Shown here piece after piece: positions 44,319 through 51,399 of a DNA stretch of 64,000 bases; position 1 is the stretch's first letter; every line of letters starts with the position of its first letter. The position numbers and the translations under genes are program-made. This DNA comes from CAZNPL01 sp964574815 (lineage in GTDB: Bacteria > Planctomycetota > Phycisphaerae > UBA1845). Where the stretch lies: assembly GCA_964574815.1 (NCBI GenBank), contig CAZNPL010000007.1, positions 62,001-126,000 on the forward strand. Reading direction: 5' to 3'. The notes under the pieces were generated by a model, which did not search any database, was not told the origin of the DNA, and worked only from the letters and a program-made list of their open reading frames with translations.

Positions 44319-45320
44319 TTAGCCTTGCTCGTTCGACGCTACCGGCCTGACGCGGCCCTCCAGACCGATGGCCGGCGACCGATCCGAGCCGGCCGAGGCA
44401 TCAATCACCGCCTCGAAGATCCGGTAGCTCGATGCGGCATCGATACCGGGAGCTGCCCGCTCAACGTGGCCCCGCAGGGTGACCTTGCCGTCCCGGCTCC
44501 GAAACACAATCCGCGTACCGATCGCGACGTCTGCCGAATCGCGCTCGGGTCTGGCGAAGCGTATGAGCAATTCCTTGTCACTGATGATGCGCACGACCGG
44601 AACCTCCGGGCCGACCACAGCGCCGCTCTGCTGATAAACGCCGGCCACGGCCCCCTCGAACGACGCCCTCACCTTGCAGTCGTCAAGCAATCGGCCCAGG
44701 TTGTCGACCTTCGCCGAAGCCTGCTCCGCGCGAGCTTCGGCTACTTTGACATTCTGCGCAGCAACGTCGCGAGCATGCTCGGCCTGCGTTGCTTCCCGCT
44801 CCGTCTTACTGGCCTCACTGAGGTCCTCCAGCCGATCGCAGTGCTCCTGCGCATCGGCAAGATTCAATCTGGCGATCTCGACGTCGGACGTGGCCTCTCG
44901 CATTGCCGCCTCCGCCGCCTTGAGTTCCGCCTCGATGGAGCCTTTCTCAAGAATGGCCACAACCTCACCCGGCGAGACTCGATCTCCCAGTCCAACTCGA
45001 AGTCCTTCGAGCCGCCCCTCGATCCTGGGTGCGAGGTCCACCGTTCGCCTGGGCACGACAACACCGACGAACCCCTCATCAAGCCAGTCAAGATGGTCGG
45101 CTTCCACCTCAATCCCTGCCGGTTGCCGCTTGGTCCCCTCACCGCGACCCCCTCCGGACGGAGTCGAACCCTCACCTGCGAAAAGACACGGGCACCACGC
45201 CATCAGACCCAACGCCACCACGGTCCGCAACGTGCGCGGGTCGGATCCGGATTGCCGTGCCGCGGGACCCTCCCCCCGGTTGTCGCATCTTGCTGTTTTG
45301 GTACGAAGTAAAGTGAACAT
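44319..45320 (-). CDS. Exported periplasmic adaptor (HlyD/RND membrane-fusion family)
   Basis: A 333-residue protein with an N-terminal signal-like segment (ALGLMAWCPCLF). The biotinyl-lipoyl-like half-motifs GRLEGLRVGLGDRVSPGEVVAIL and FEGAVAGVYQQSGAVVGPEVPVVRI flank a long coiled-coil hairpin (about 125-200). Adaptors of this family bridge inner-membrane pumps and outer-membrane channels. It is the last gene of the peptide-export locus, 87 bp after the first peptide gene and past that gene's terminator. A matching RND pump or ABC gene is not downstream. ATG 45320 begins the signal; the frame is open to 45395. Confidence 0.85.
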   Translation of the reverse strand: MFTLLRTKTARCDNRGEGPAARQSGSDPRTLRTVVALGLMAWCPCLFAGEGSTPSGGGRGEGTKRQPAGIEVEADHLDWLDEGFVGVVVPRRTVDLAPRIEGRLEGLRVGLGDRVSPGEVVAILEKGSIEAELKAAEAAMREATSDVEIARLNLADAQEHCDRLEDLSEASKTEREATQAEHARDVAAQNVKVAEARAEQASAKVDNLGRLLDDCKVRASFEGAVAGVYQQSGAVVGPEVPVVRIISDKELLIRFARPERDSADVAIGTRIVFRSRDGKVTLRGHVERAAPGIDAASSYRIFEAVIDASAGSDRSPAIGLEGRVRPVASNEQG

Positions 45321-45356
45321 GGTTCGACGATCCTGACAGGCGTTGCTCACCACCGC

Positions 45357-45393
45357 AAAAAACGACCGGAGCGGCACGGTCGCCGCTCCGGTC
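45357..45393 (-). terminator. Rho-independent terminator after peptide gene 1
   Basis: Reading the reverse strand, a perfect 12-bp stem (GACCGGAGCGGC / GCCGCTCCGGTC) with a 6-nt loop is followed by GTTTTTT. It lies 15 bp after the peptide stop and separates the peptide gene from the adaptor. Confidence 0.85.
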
Positions 45394-45407
45394 ACTCATG
45401 CTCGTGA

Positions 45408-45581
45408 TCACACGGGCAGCACGCGGTAGAGCGTCGGATCCTCTTCGTCGGTCGGCGGCTCTGCCGGCTGCTCATTGATCGGGTCATACTCCTGGGGCTT
45501 GTCGTGCCCGCCGCACACCTGCTCCAGTTCCCGGTGCCCCAACTCGCGCCACAGTTCCTTCTCATTCTTGTGCGAAAACAT
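45408..45581 (-). CDS. Double-glycine leader precursor peptide 1
   Basis: A 57-residue ORF with a perfect AAGGA site 7 nt upstream of ATG 45581. Residues 1-25 form a double-glycine leader: Leu14, Glu18, Leu19, Val22 and Gly24-Gly25 match the class II bacteriocin consensus positions -12, -8, -7, -4, -2, -1. The 32-residue core starts HDKPQ, contains YDPINE at 32-37 and is Pro/Glu/Asp-rich (about -7 net), ending YRVLPV. It has no cysteine, serine-dehydration or lanthionine pattern. The leader should be cut by the C39 peptidase of the neighbouring exporter. Core function is unknown: signalling or toxin peptide are both possible. Confidence 0.8.
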   Translation of the reverse strand: MFSHKNEKELWRELGHRELEQVCGGHDKPQEYDPINEQPAEPPTDEEDPTLYRVLPV

Positions 45582-45641
45582 TGTTCCATCCTTTCGGGTC
45601 CTGTTTGAGACCGCCTTGTCCCGGCCTCGCTTTCACTTGAA

Positions 45642-45660
45642 CCGGCGGACCACCCGCCGG
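45642..45660 (-). promoter_or_regulatory. Conserved leader hairpin of peptide gene 1
   Basis: CCGGCGG / CCGCCGG with a 5-nt loop, 60 nt upstream of the start codon. The same stem occurs at the same distance in copy B, with only one loop change, which suggests a functional RNA element. Confidence 0.5.
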
Positions 45661-45737
45661 CGTTGTTCGTTTTCCGGTTTTGCGGCTCGAAGTTGCCCTT
45701 CTTCTCGCCCCCGAGGCCCGTTCGCCCCGGTTCACCA

Positions 45738-45767
45738 CGTATACGCAATCCGCCGCAAAACCTGTCG
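45738..45767 (-). promoter_or_regulatory. Shared promoter element, copy 1 (peptide gene 1)
   Basis: Reverse strand: CGACAG, 18 nt, TATACG. The spacer ends GGATTGCG, matching the other two copies. The start of transcription is expected near 45731, leaving a leader of about 150 nt. Confidence 0.65.
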
Positions 45768-45917
45768 GCGCAAGGTGGTTTTTTGCCGGAGCCCGGGCCG
45801 CGGCCGATGGCACGGAATCAGTCGCAAGGTATCGATTTACTTTATCGAAATGCGTTCAAAAACCACGGGATCGAATGGGCGAGTGACGGGGCCGCCGCGG
45901 ACGCGGCAATGGATGGC

Positions 45918-45956
45918 AAGAAAGAAGACGGGAGCGGGGGGTGCTCCGCTCCCGTC
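45918..45956 (-). terminator. Rho-independent terminator after peptide gene 2
   Basis: On the reverse strand an 11-bp stem (GACGGGAGCGG / CCGCTCCCGTC) with an 8-nt loop is followed by TTCTTTCTT, 26 bp past the stop of peptide gene 2. Confidence 0.75.
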
Positions 45957-45982
45957 AGCCGCATGGATCCTTGCAGGAGGCT

Positions 45983-46171
45983 CTACAAGGCCCATACGCG
46001 GACAACGTCCGTCTCTTCCTGCTCGAAGCCGTCCGTGGCGGAGCCCTCCGAAGGATTGCCCTCGTCGATCGGGTCGTACTTCTTCGCAACGGTGAGACCG
46101 CCGCAGACTTGCTCGAGTTCATCCTGACAAAGCGCGTGCCACACATTCTTCTGAGTTCTTCCGGTGGACAT
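45983..46171 (-). CDS. Double-glycine leader precursor peptide 2
   Basis: A 62-residue paralogue of peptide 1 with the same ribosome-binding site (AAAGGATGGAACAATG). Its 25-residue leader has Lys8, Trp11, Leu14 and the whole ELEQVCGG block in common with peptide 1. The 37-residue core begins LTVAKK, has YDPIDE at exactly the same position 32-37, then Gly/Ser/Glu-rich sequence and ends VVRVWAL. Net charge is about -6, with no cysteine. The conservation of leader and YDPI but not the rest suggests a shared processing or recognition point and divergent activity. The frame is open further upstream but that part is the duplicated leader DNA. Confidence 0.8.
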   Translation of the reverse strand: MSTGRTQKNVWHALCQDELEQVCGGLTVAKKYDPIDEGNPSEGSATDGFEQEETDVVRVWAL

Positions 46172-46229
46172 TGTTCCATCCTTTCGATCCCTTTGGGGCC
46201 GACGTGCCCCGGTCCCGCTTTCACTTGAA

Positions 46230-46248
46230 CCGGCGGACCATCCGCCGG
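46230..46248 (-). promoter_or_regulatory. Conserved leader hairpin of peptide gene 2
   Basis: The same 7-bp stem (CCGGCGG / CCGCCGG) as in copy A, 59 nt upstream of the start codon; only one loop base differs. Confidence 0.5.
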
Positions 46249-46326
46249 CATCGCTCGCTTTGCAGTTCTTCGGCTCGAAGTTGCGTCTCTTCTCGCCTCC
46301 CGAGGCCCATTCGCCCCGGTTCACCA

Positions 46327-46356
46327 GGTATACGCAACCGACCGCCCGATCTGTCC
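46327..46356 (-). promoter_or_regulatory. Shared promoter element, copy 2 (peptide gene 2)
   Basis: Reverse strand: GGACAG, 18 nt, TATACC, spacer ending GGTTGCG. It gives a leader of about 145 nt to the peptide start. Confidence 0.65.
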
Positions 46357-46577
46357 CCGCAACATCGTTTTTTGCGGATCCTGCGCTTCTTGCATAAACG
46401 CAATGGCATCGCAGTACAGTCTACTTGACACCGTACCAAGAATGGACGGCTGAACCGCGCAGGACCGGATCCGCGGTTCGCGGGAGTACGGCGACGCTGA
46501 AGGCTTGCAGACACTCTAAATGAGGAAGGAAGTGCGGCGGAATGCCTTTGCCCGGCGGACGACGCCGCTCAGGCCGC

Positions 46578-48791
46578 TTACTGGACCTGTGCGGCCACGA
46601 GCCGTGCGTACGAGCCGTGCCGCTCCAGAAGCTCTTCGTGCGTGCCGCGCTCGACGAGGCGGCCGTTCTCCATCACCAGGATAAGATCGGCGTGCATCAC
46701 CGTGCTCAAGCGGTGTGCGATGATGATCCGGGTGCACTCGAGTCGTTCCAGATGGCGCTGGATACGCTCTTCGTTGACGCCGTCCAAAGCGCTCGTTGCC
46801 TCATCCAACAGCAACACGGCCGGGCGCCGGACCAAGGCGCGGGCCAGGGCGATGCGCTGCCGCTGCCCCTCGGAAAGAGACGCGCCGCGATCGGCCAGCA
46901 CGGTGTCATATCCCATGGGCATCGCCGCGATCTCCTCGTGAATCCCGGCCAGCCGGGCCGCGGACATCACCACACCCAAAGGCAGCGTCGGGTCGGCCAG
47001 CGCAATGTTCTCGCGGATCGTTCCGGCGAACAGATGCGGCTGCTGCGGCACGACACCCAGCTGCTGCCGCAGCGACCGGGCATCCAGCCTGCTCGCATCG
47101 ACGTCATCGTACAGCACCCGTCCAGATGTCGGCCGGTAAAGCTGCAGCATCAGGCGGGCCAGCGTGGACTTGCCCGCCCCGGACGGGCCGACGATGGCCA
47201 CCGTCTTGCCAGGCCGGATGTCCACGCTCACGTCCTTCACCACCGGCTCGGCAGTCGACGTGTGAGAAAACGACACGTTCTCGATGGTAATGCGGCCTCG
47301 AAGCCGCTCGGCCCGCTTCACCTTATCAGGCTCCTGCTCGAGCGGCGCCTGCAGGACGTCGTCGATGCGATCGGTGTATCCCTTCAGCAGTTGCAGCTTG
47401 AACGCGGTCGCCACCAGCGTGCCCAGCGGACGCAGGAATCCGGCCGCCAGCGCCGTCAGCCCGAGCATCGTCCCCAGCGTCAGCTCACCCTCGAGCACCT
47501 GCGCCGCTCCGAAGCCGAGAATCAGCAGCGGCGAACCGATCTGAAGCGTCGAGGAGATCGACTCGACCCACGTCGAGAGCCGCCCGCGCCGCAAGTGCAC
47601 GTTCATCTCGTCCACATACAGATTGGAGAGCCGCTCCAGGGCACGGTCCTCCGCCCCGAGAACCTTCAGTGTCTCCATGCCCGACAGCATCTCGGAAAGG
47701 TAGCTCTGCGATCGGGCCTGCACCTGAAGGTGCTCGCTCATGAGCCGCTGGTAAGTCCGCCTCCAAGCAACAAAGACCCCGACCTGCAGCAGCCCGACCG
47801 CAACCACCAGCAGCGCCATCGGCGGCGACAGCACGAACATCAAGAGCAAGTAGGCGCACACCAGCCCGCCGTCCAGCAGCCCCGAAACCGTGCCCGACGT
47901 GAGGATCTCGCGGATCGTCGCATTGCTGTTGAACCGCATCATCAGATCGCCGGTCGGCCGGCGCTGGAAGAACGCATAGGGCAGTTGCACCAGATGGCTG
48001 ATGAAATTCAGCGTCATCTGCACGTTCAGGTGCGTCCGCAGATGCAACAGCAGCCGCCCGCGCACCAGCGCCGACAGAAAGCTGAAGAACACCACGCACC
48101 CGAACCCGGCCGCCAGCGTCGTCATCAGCCCGTAGTCCGAGCGGGGAATCACCCGATCCACCAGCACCTGCGTCATCACCGGAAGCGCCAATGCGAACAC
48201 CTGGATCAGCAACGACGTGATCACGACCCGCGACAGCAGCCCGCGATGGGCGAGCACCTGTCGAAAGTGCCACCGGGACGGGGCGGCGCCGGGTGCGGAC
48301 GTTTCAAACCGGTCTCCCGGCTCAAACGTAAGCGCCACGCCGGTGAACGAACGACGCAGCTCGTCAGAACTGACGCGGCGTCGCCCAACGGCAGGATCGT
48401 AAACATCCTCCCCGTCCCGATGGGCCTTCTCGTGAACGACAAAGTGGTTCAGGTTCCAGTGCAGGATCGAGCCGGCCGGCAAGTACTTGAGGTCCTCGAC
48501 CTCGATCCGGACGCCGCGGCCGCGAAGGCCATAATCGCGGCCGGCCTTCAACAGAGACTGGGCGCTGACGCCGTCGCGGGCCGTCCCCGTCCGCTGGCGA
48601 ACGTCGTCCAGCACCACGGACTTTCCGTGGTAGCCGAGAGTCATCGTCAGGCATGCGGCACCGCAGTCGGTTGGGGTCAACGCCTCCACAAACGGGATGC
48701 GACCGCAGCGGCCGTTGTGCTCCAACCGCCCGATGGCCGGGAATCTCCGCCGAAGAGACGGTGCTTTATTTTTCGCTAGCGTCGTCGTCAT
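46578..48791 (-). CDS. C39-peptidase-containing ABC peptide exporter (PCAT)
   Basis: A 737-residue three-domain protein. The N-terminal C39 peptidase has Cys43 (TDCGAACLTM), His116 (NHFVV) and Asp132 (YDPAVG). A six-span ABC exporter domain follows (about 170-460), then the ATPase with GPSGAGKST, LSEGQRQRIALARAL and LLLDEATSALD. PCATs cut leaders after double glycine and export the core. The oxyanion-hole Gln usually six residues before the cysteine appears to be Ala37, so processing kinetics are uncertain. It overlaps the adaptor gene by 26 bp and lies directly upstream of the two precursor genes. Confidence 0.95.
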   Translation of the reverse strand: MTTTLAKNKAPSLRRRFPAIGRLEHNGRCGRIPFVEALTPTDCGAACLTMTLGYHGKSVVLDDVRQRTGTARDGVSAQSLLKAGRDYGLRGRGVRIEVEDLKYLPAGSILHWNLNHFVVHEKAHRDGEDVYDPAVGRRRVSSDELRRSFTGVALTFEPGDRFETSAPGAAPSRWHFRQVLAHRGLLSRVVITSLLIQVFALALPVMTQVLVDRVIPRSDYGLMTTLAAGFGCVVFFSFLSALVRGRLLLHLRTHLNVQMTLNFISHLVQLPYAFFQRRPTGDLMMRFNSNATIREILTSGTVSGLLDGGLVCAYLLLMFVLSPPMALLVVAVGLLQVGVFVAWRRTYQRLMSEHLQVQARSQSYLSEMLSGMETLKVLGAEDRALERLSNLYVDEMNVHLRRGRLSTWVESISSTLQIGSPLLILGFGAAQVLEGELTLGTMLGLTALAAGFLRPLGTLVATAFKLQLLKGYTDRIDDVLQAPLEQEPDKVKRAERLRGRITIENVSFSHTSTAEPVVKDVSVDIRPGKTVAIVGPSGAGKSTLARLMLQLYRPTSGRVLYDDVDASRLDARSLRQQLGVVPQQPHLFAGTIRENIALADPTLPLGVVMSAARLAGIHEEIAAMPMGYDTVLADRGASLSEGQRQRIALARALVRRPAVLLLDEATSALDGVNEERIQRHLERLECTRIIIAHRLSTVMHADLILVMENGRLVERGTHEELLERHGSYARLVAAQVQ

Positions 48792-49725
48792 GGCTCAATC
48801 CCTTTACCGCGGGCAATAGCGTGCTGATCATGCGCTCCGTCCGGACGCGGGCCTCGGCCCGAGCCACCATGCCGTCGTGGTACCGGTAAGTCCGGCCATC
48901 GGCCTCGAACGTGTCGCCGGGCAGCGTCGCCCGCACGATCACGACCGATGCCGGAAGCTCGACCGCATCGGCGATTCCGGGATCCAGGAGCCGCCGGGCC
49001 TCCTTCGGGCCGATCACCTCGTCGGCGACGAGGTCGATCGTGACGTCCTGGTACGCGTACTTGTAACCGTCCAGCTCGATCCGCAGCTCCTGCCCCTCGC
49101 GAAGCATCGGACGGTCCTCACCCGGGAGCAGGGCCTCGATCGAGTAGGCCGCGTCTTCGTGGATCACCGAAAGGATGATGTCGCCGGGCTGAACGTGCTG
49201 CCCGGGCCGAACGCGGACGTCGCTGATCCGGCCGGCCCGCGGGGCCCGCACCGTGCGCTCGCGAAGCCGCGACTCGGCAAAGGTCCGCTCCGTCTCGAGG
49301 GTGCCGACCGCTCGGGCAGCCGACTCGTTGTTGGGGTCTCGCAGGTAGGCGACGAGCTGCGTCTCGATGTTGTCGCGGATGCGGGTCAGCTCCGCACGCT
49401 CGGCGGCGTCGTCGAACCGCACCAGAAGCTGTCCTTTGGTCACGCGCTCGCCCGGGCGAACCTCCACGGCGCCCACGGTGCCGGGCGACTTGGCCGGCAG
49501 GATGGTGCGGCCGGAGCACCGGACGAAAGCGGGCCCGGCGGCCCACTGGGGGTTGGGCGCCAGGACGACGAAGCCGACCATGACGACGACGGCCGCCACA
49601 ACCACCCAGTACGTCCTGGCGATCCAGGCGGGAGAGAGCCGCAACACGTCGCCGTCGGCCTTCTGTCCCATGGTATGGTGCCTGACGGCCTCAGTGCGGA
49701 ACAGGTTGGCGATCGGTGCGGACAT
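48766..49725 (-). CDS. HlyD-family adaptor for the peptide exporter
   Basis: A 319-residue protein with one membrane span (about 37-56), a short cytoplasmic N-terminus, and the half-motifs VGAVEVRPGERVTKGQLLVRFDD and VRAPRAGRISDVRVRPGQHVQPGD. The coiled-coil hairpin between them is short (about 35 residues). It connects the PCAT to an outer-membrane exit. ATG 49725 begins the domain and has an AAGG site upstream; the frame opens at 49794. The promoter copy at 49798-49827 precedes it. Confidence 0.9.
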   Translation of the reverse strand: MSAPIANLFRTEAVRHHTMGQKADGDVLRLSPAWIARTYWVVVAAVVVMVGFVVLAPNPQWAAGPAFVRCSGRTILPAKSPGTVGAVEVRPGERVTKGQLLVRFDDAAERAELTRIRDNIETQLVAYLRDPNNESAARAVGTLETERTFAESRLRERTVRAPRAGRISDVRVRPGQHVQPGDIILSVIHEDAAYSIEALLPGEDRPMLREGQELRIELDGYKYAYQDVTIDLVADEVIGPKEARRLLDPGIADAVELPASVVIVRATLPGDTFEADGRTYRYHDGMVARAEARVRTERMISTLLPAVKGLSHDDDASEK

Positions 49726-49797
49726 CGGAATCGACCTTCTGGCATAATCGTCGGTCTCGCAGAGTCCAGGCCGGAAGTCCAACGCTCCAGCCACCGA

Positions 49798-49827
49798 GAT
49801 ATACGCAAAACCGACCCGAATCTGTCA
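49798..49827 (-). promoter_or_regulatory. Shared promoter element, copy 3 (exporter operon)
   Basis: Reverse strand: TGACAG, 18 nt, TATATC, spacer ending GGTTTTGCG. Leader to the adaptor start is about 60 nt. Same spacing and flanks as copies 1 and 2 despite no other sequence similarity around it. Confidence 0.6.
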
Positions 49828-49983
49828 CCCCGACCGGCCGGAGCGAGGCCGGCTGAGCGTCATCTTGGGAAAGCGGCCCTCGCGGCCCGGAAACAGCCAT
49901 CAGCACATCGGGTGGACTGCCCACGCTTGCGTGGGCATGCTTTAACAGGAGCCAGAGCTTCCTCGATCGGCCCGTATGGGGGT

Positions 49984-51399
49984 TTAAAGACCCGGAAGGA
50001 AGGCGATTCGGACTTCATCCTCGGTGACGAGGACCTGGCCGATGAGGCGGCCGTCGGCCCGGGCAACGACGGCGGCCCCATGCCACTGCTCGTCCAGCGG
50101 GACCAGCGGGTCTACCGTCCAGTACTCCTTTGCCGGAGTCAGGCGGGCGGCGGACAGCGGAATCGGAGCCGCGACCGGGTCGCCCACGATAATACAGTCC
50201 TCAGGGACCTCGGGCGTGCGGATCAGGCGACGAGGCCACACAGGTCCCTCCAGTTCGACGCCGATCAGAGCCAATCCGCCGCCGGACCAGACCGTCTCGG
50301 CCGGAATGGACACGTGCCGGCCGGCGACCTCGAGTGCCATCGAGCCGGCCTCCGCCTCTTGCTCGACGTCGTCCGGCCGCAGCAGGTCGGCCGGTCCGAG
50401 CAGGCCTCGGTCGGTCAGCAGGACCCAGCCGCGCCGCGAGTGCTCTCCCTTGAACCAGCGCCCCTCGCGCCACGCGGTCACGGCGCGCATGGGCGATGGC
50501 ACGGTCGCGCCGGCGGGCAGCAGCGAGCTTCCGACGGCGATGAGCGGCTGCCATTCGAGCCACTTTTCCTCCGGCTCATTTACTAACGTAAACCGATGCC
50601 CGGTCAGGACGACATCGCCGGCGTCGGGCGGAGTCGCCAGCGCGACGCCTCCGGCCAGCAGCGCCTTGAGCGATTTGACGTCAAGGGAAAGTCCCTTGAG
50701 GCCGACCTGGGCCTCGAAGCCCCCAATCTGCCAGAACCGCGTCTGCGGCCGGATGAGCTGCGTGTAGGCCTTCTGGATGTGCACGCGGGCCTCGACCGCG
50801 CCGCCGTCGCTGGTCAGACCGGTCGACAGCACCTTGCCGATCGGAACCTCACGGTAAAGCACCGGGGCGCCGGGCGTCAGGCCCCTGCGCTCCGGAGCCT
50901 GCAAAATGATCTCCAGATCGCCAGGGTCGAACGACTCGACGATCGGCGGCCGGGGCAGCCCCAGAAACGCTCGCCGCGGCTCGCCGTCCCCAGGCGACAA
51001 CGCGATGTACCGCGGCCCCACCAGCGTCTCGAGACCGGCCACCCCGGTCAAATCGAGTTGCGGCCGCACGATCCAGAAGCGCGTACCGGCCACAGCAAGC
51101 GGGCCGGCATCCGGCTGCAGCGCCGCAATCACCCGGATGCCCTCGCGGTCGCGGGCCAGCTCGACTGAGCGGACCGCACCAACCGTGATGCCCCGATAAC
51201 GAACATCCGCGCCCGGCTCGACACCGTGCCCTTCTTCAAAGTGAATCGCGATGAGGTGGCCACGCTCCAGCCAGCTCTGGTAGCCGATCCACCCGGCCAG
51301 CAACAGCGCCAGCGCCGGGATCAGCCAGAACCACGAAAGCCGCCGCTCAGGACGAAGGCTCGCCTGGGGGATGTCCTGTTGCGGATCGGTCGCGGTCAT
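49984..51399 (-). CDS. pqiB: PqiB-like protein with MCE/MlaD domains
   Basis: A 471-residue protein with an N-terminal span (about 22-42, FWLIPALALLLAGWIGY). Repeated MCE/MlaD domains follow: GHGVEPGADVRYRGITVGAV and GLTPGAPVLYREVPIGKV are the clearest. MCE proteins form hydrophobic tunnels carrying lipids between membranes; PqiB/YebT types have several domains in one chain. ATG 51399 overlaps the PqiA stop (ATGA). The last 150 residues are unusual and have no clear MCE motif. Confidence 0.87.
   Translation of the reverse strand: MTATDPQQDIPQASLRPERRLSWFWLIPALALLLAGWIGYQSWLERGHLIAIHFEEGHGVEPGADVRYRGITVGAVRSVELARDREGIRVIAALQPDAGPLAVAGTRFWIVRPQLDLTGVAGLETLVGPRYIALSPGDGEPRRAFLGLPRPPIVESFDPGDLEIILQAPERRGLTPGAPVLYREVPIGKVLSTGLTSDGGAVEARVHIQKAYTQLIRPQTRFWQIGGFEAQVGLKGLSLDVKSLKALLAGGVALATPPDAGDVVLTGHRFTLVNEPEEKWLEWQPLIAVGSSLLPAGATVPSPMRAVTAWREGRWFKGEHSRRGWVLLTDRGLLGPADLLRPDDVEQEAEAGSMALEVAGRHVSIPAETVWSGGGLALIGVELEGPVWPRRLIRTPEVPEDCIIVGDPVAAPIPLSAARLTPAKEYWTVDPLVPLDEQWHGAAVVARADGRLIGQVLVTEDEVRIAFLPGL

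Larger units (their letters stand above)
45579..45788 (-). repeat. Duplicated 210-bp leader region, copy A
   Basis: From the peptide start codon upstream through the hairpin and promoter, this block is the same length as and strongly similar to 46169-46378. Conserved landmarks include GGAACAATG, CCGGTTCAAGTGAAAGC, the hairpin and GGTGAACC next to the promoter. Peptide frames upstream of the start differ between copies, so the block is untranslated. Confidence 0.8.
46169..46378 (-). repeat. Duplicated 210-bp leader region, copy B
   Basis: Counterpart of copy A at 45579-45788, with equal length and the same order of start codon, ribosome-binding site, hairpin and promoter. It points to a tandem duplication of a whole peptide transcription unit. 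Confidence 0.8.

Noticed and set aside
46172..46324. In-frame N-terminal extension of peptide 2
   Set aside because: The homologous DNA before peptide 1 is in a different frame, and the ribosome-binding site supports the shorter start.
46452..46479. Hairpin GAACCGCG/CGCGGTTC as terminator of the exporter operon
   Set aside because: Long loop and no U-run on the relevant strand; termination there is unproven.
46542..48779. A 745-codon forward open frame
   Set aside because: Exactly antisense to the PCAT gene, Gln/Arg/His-rich translation, no family resemblance.
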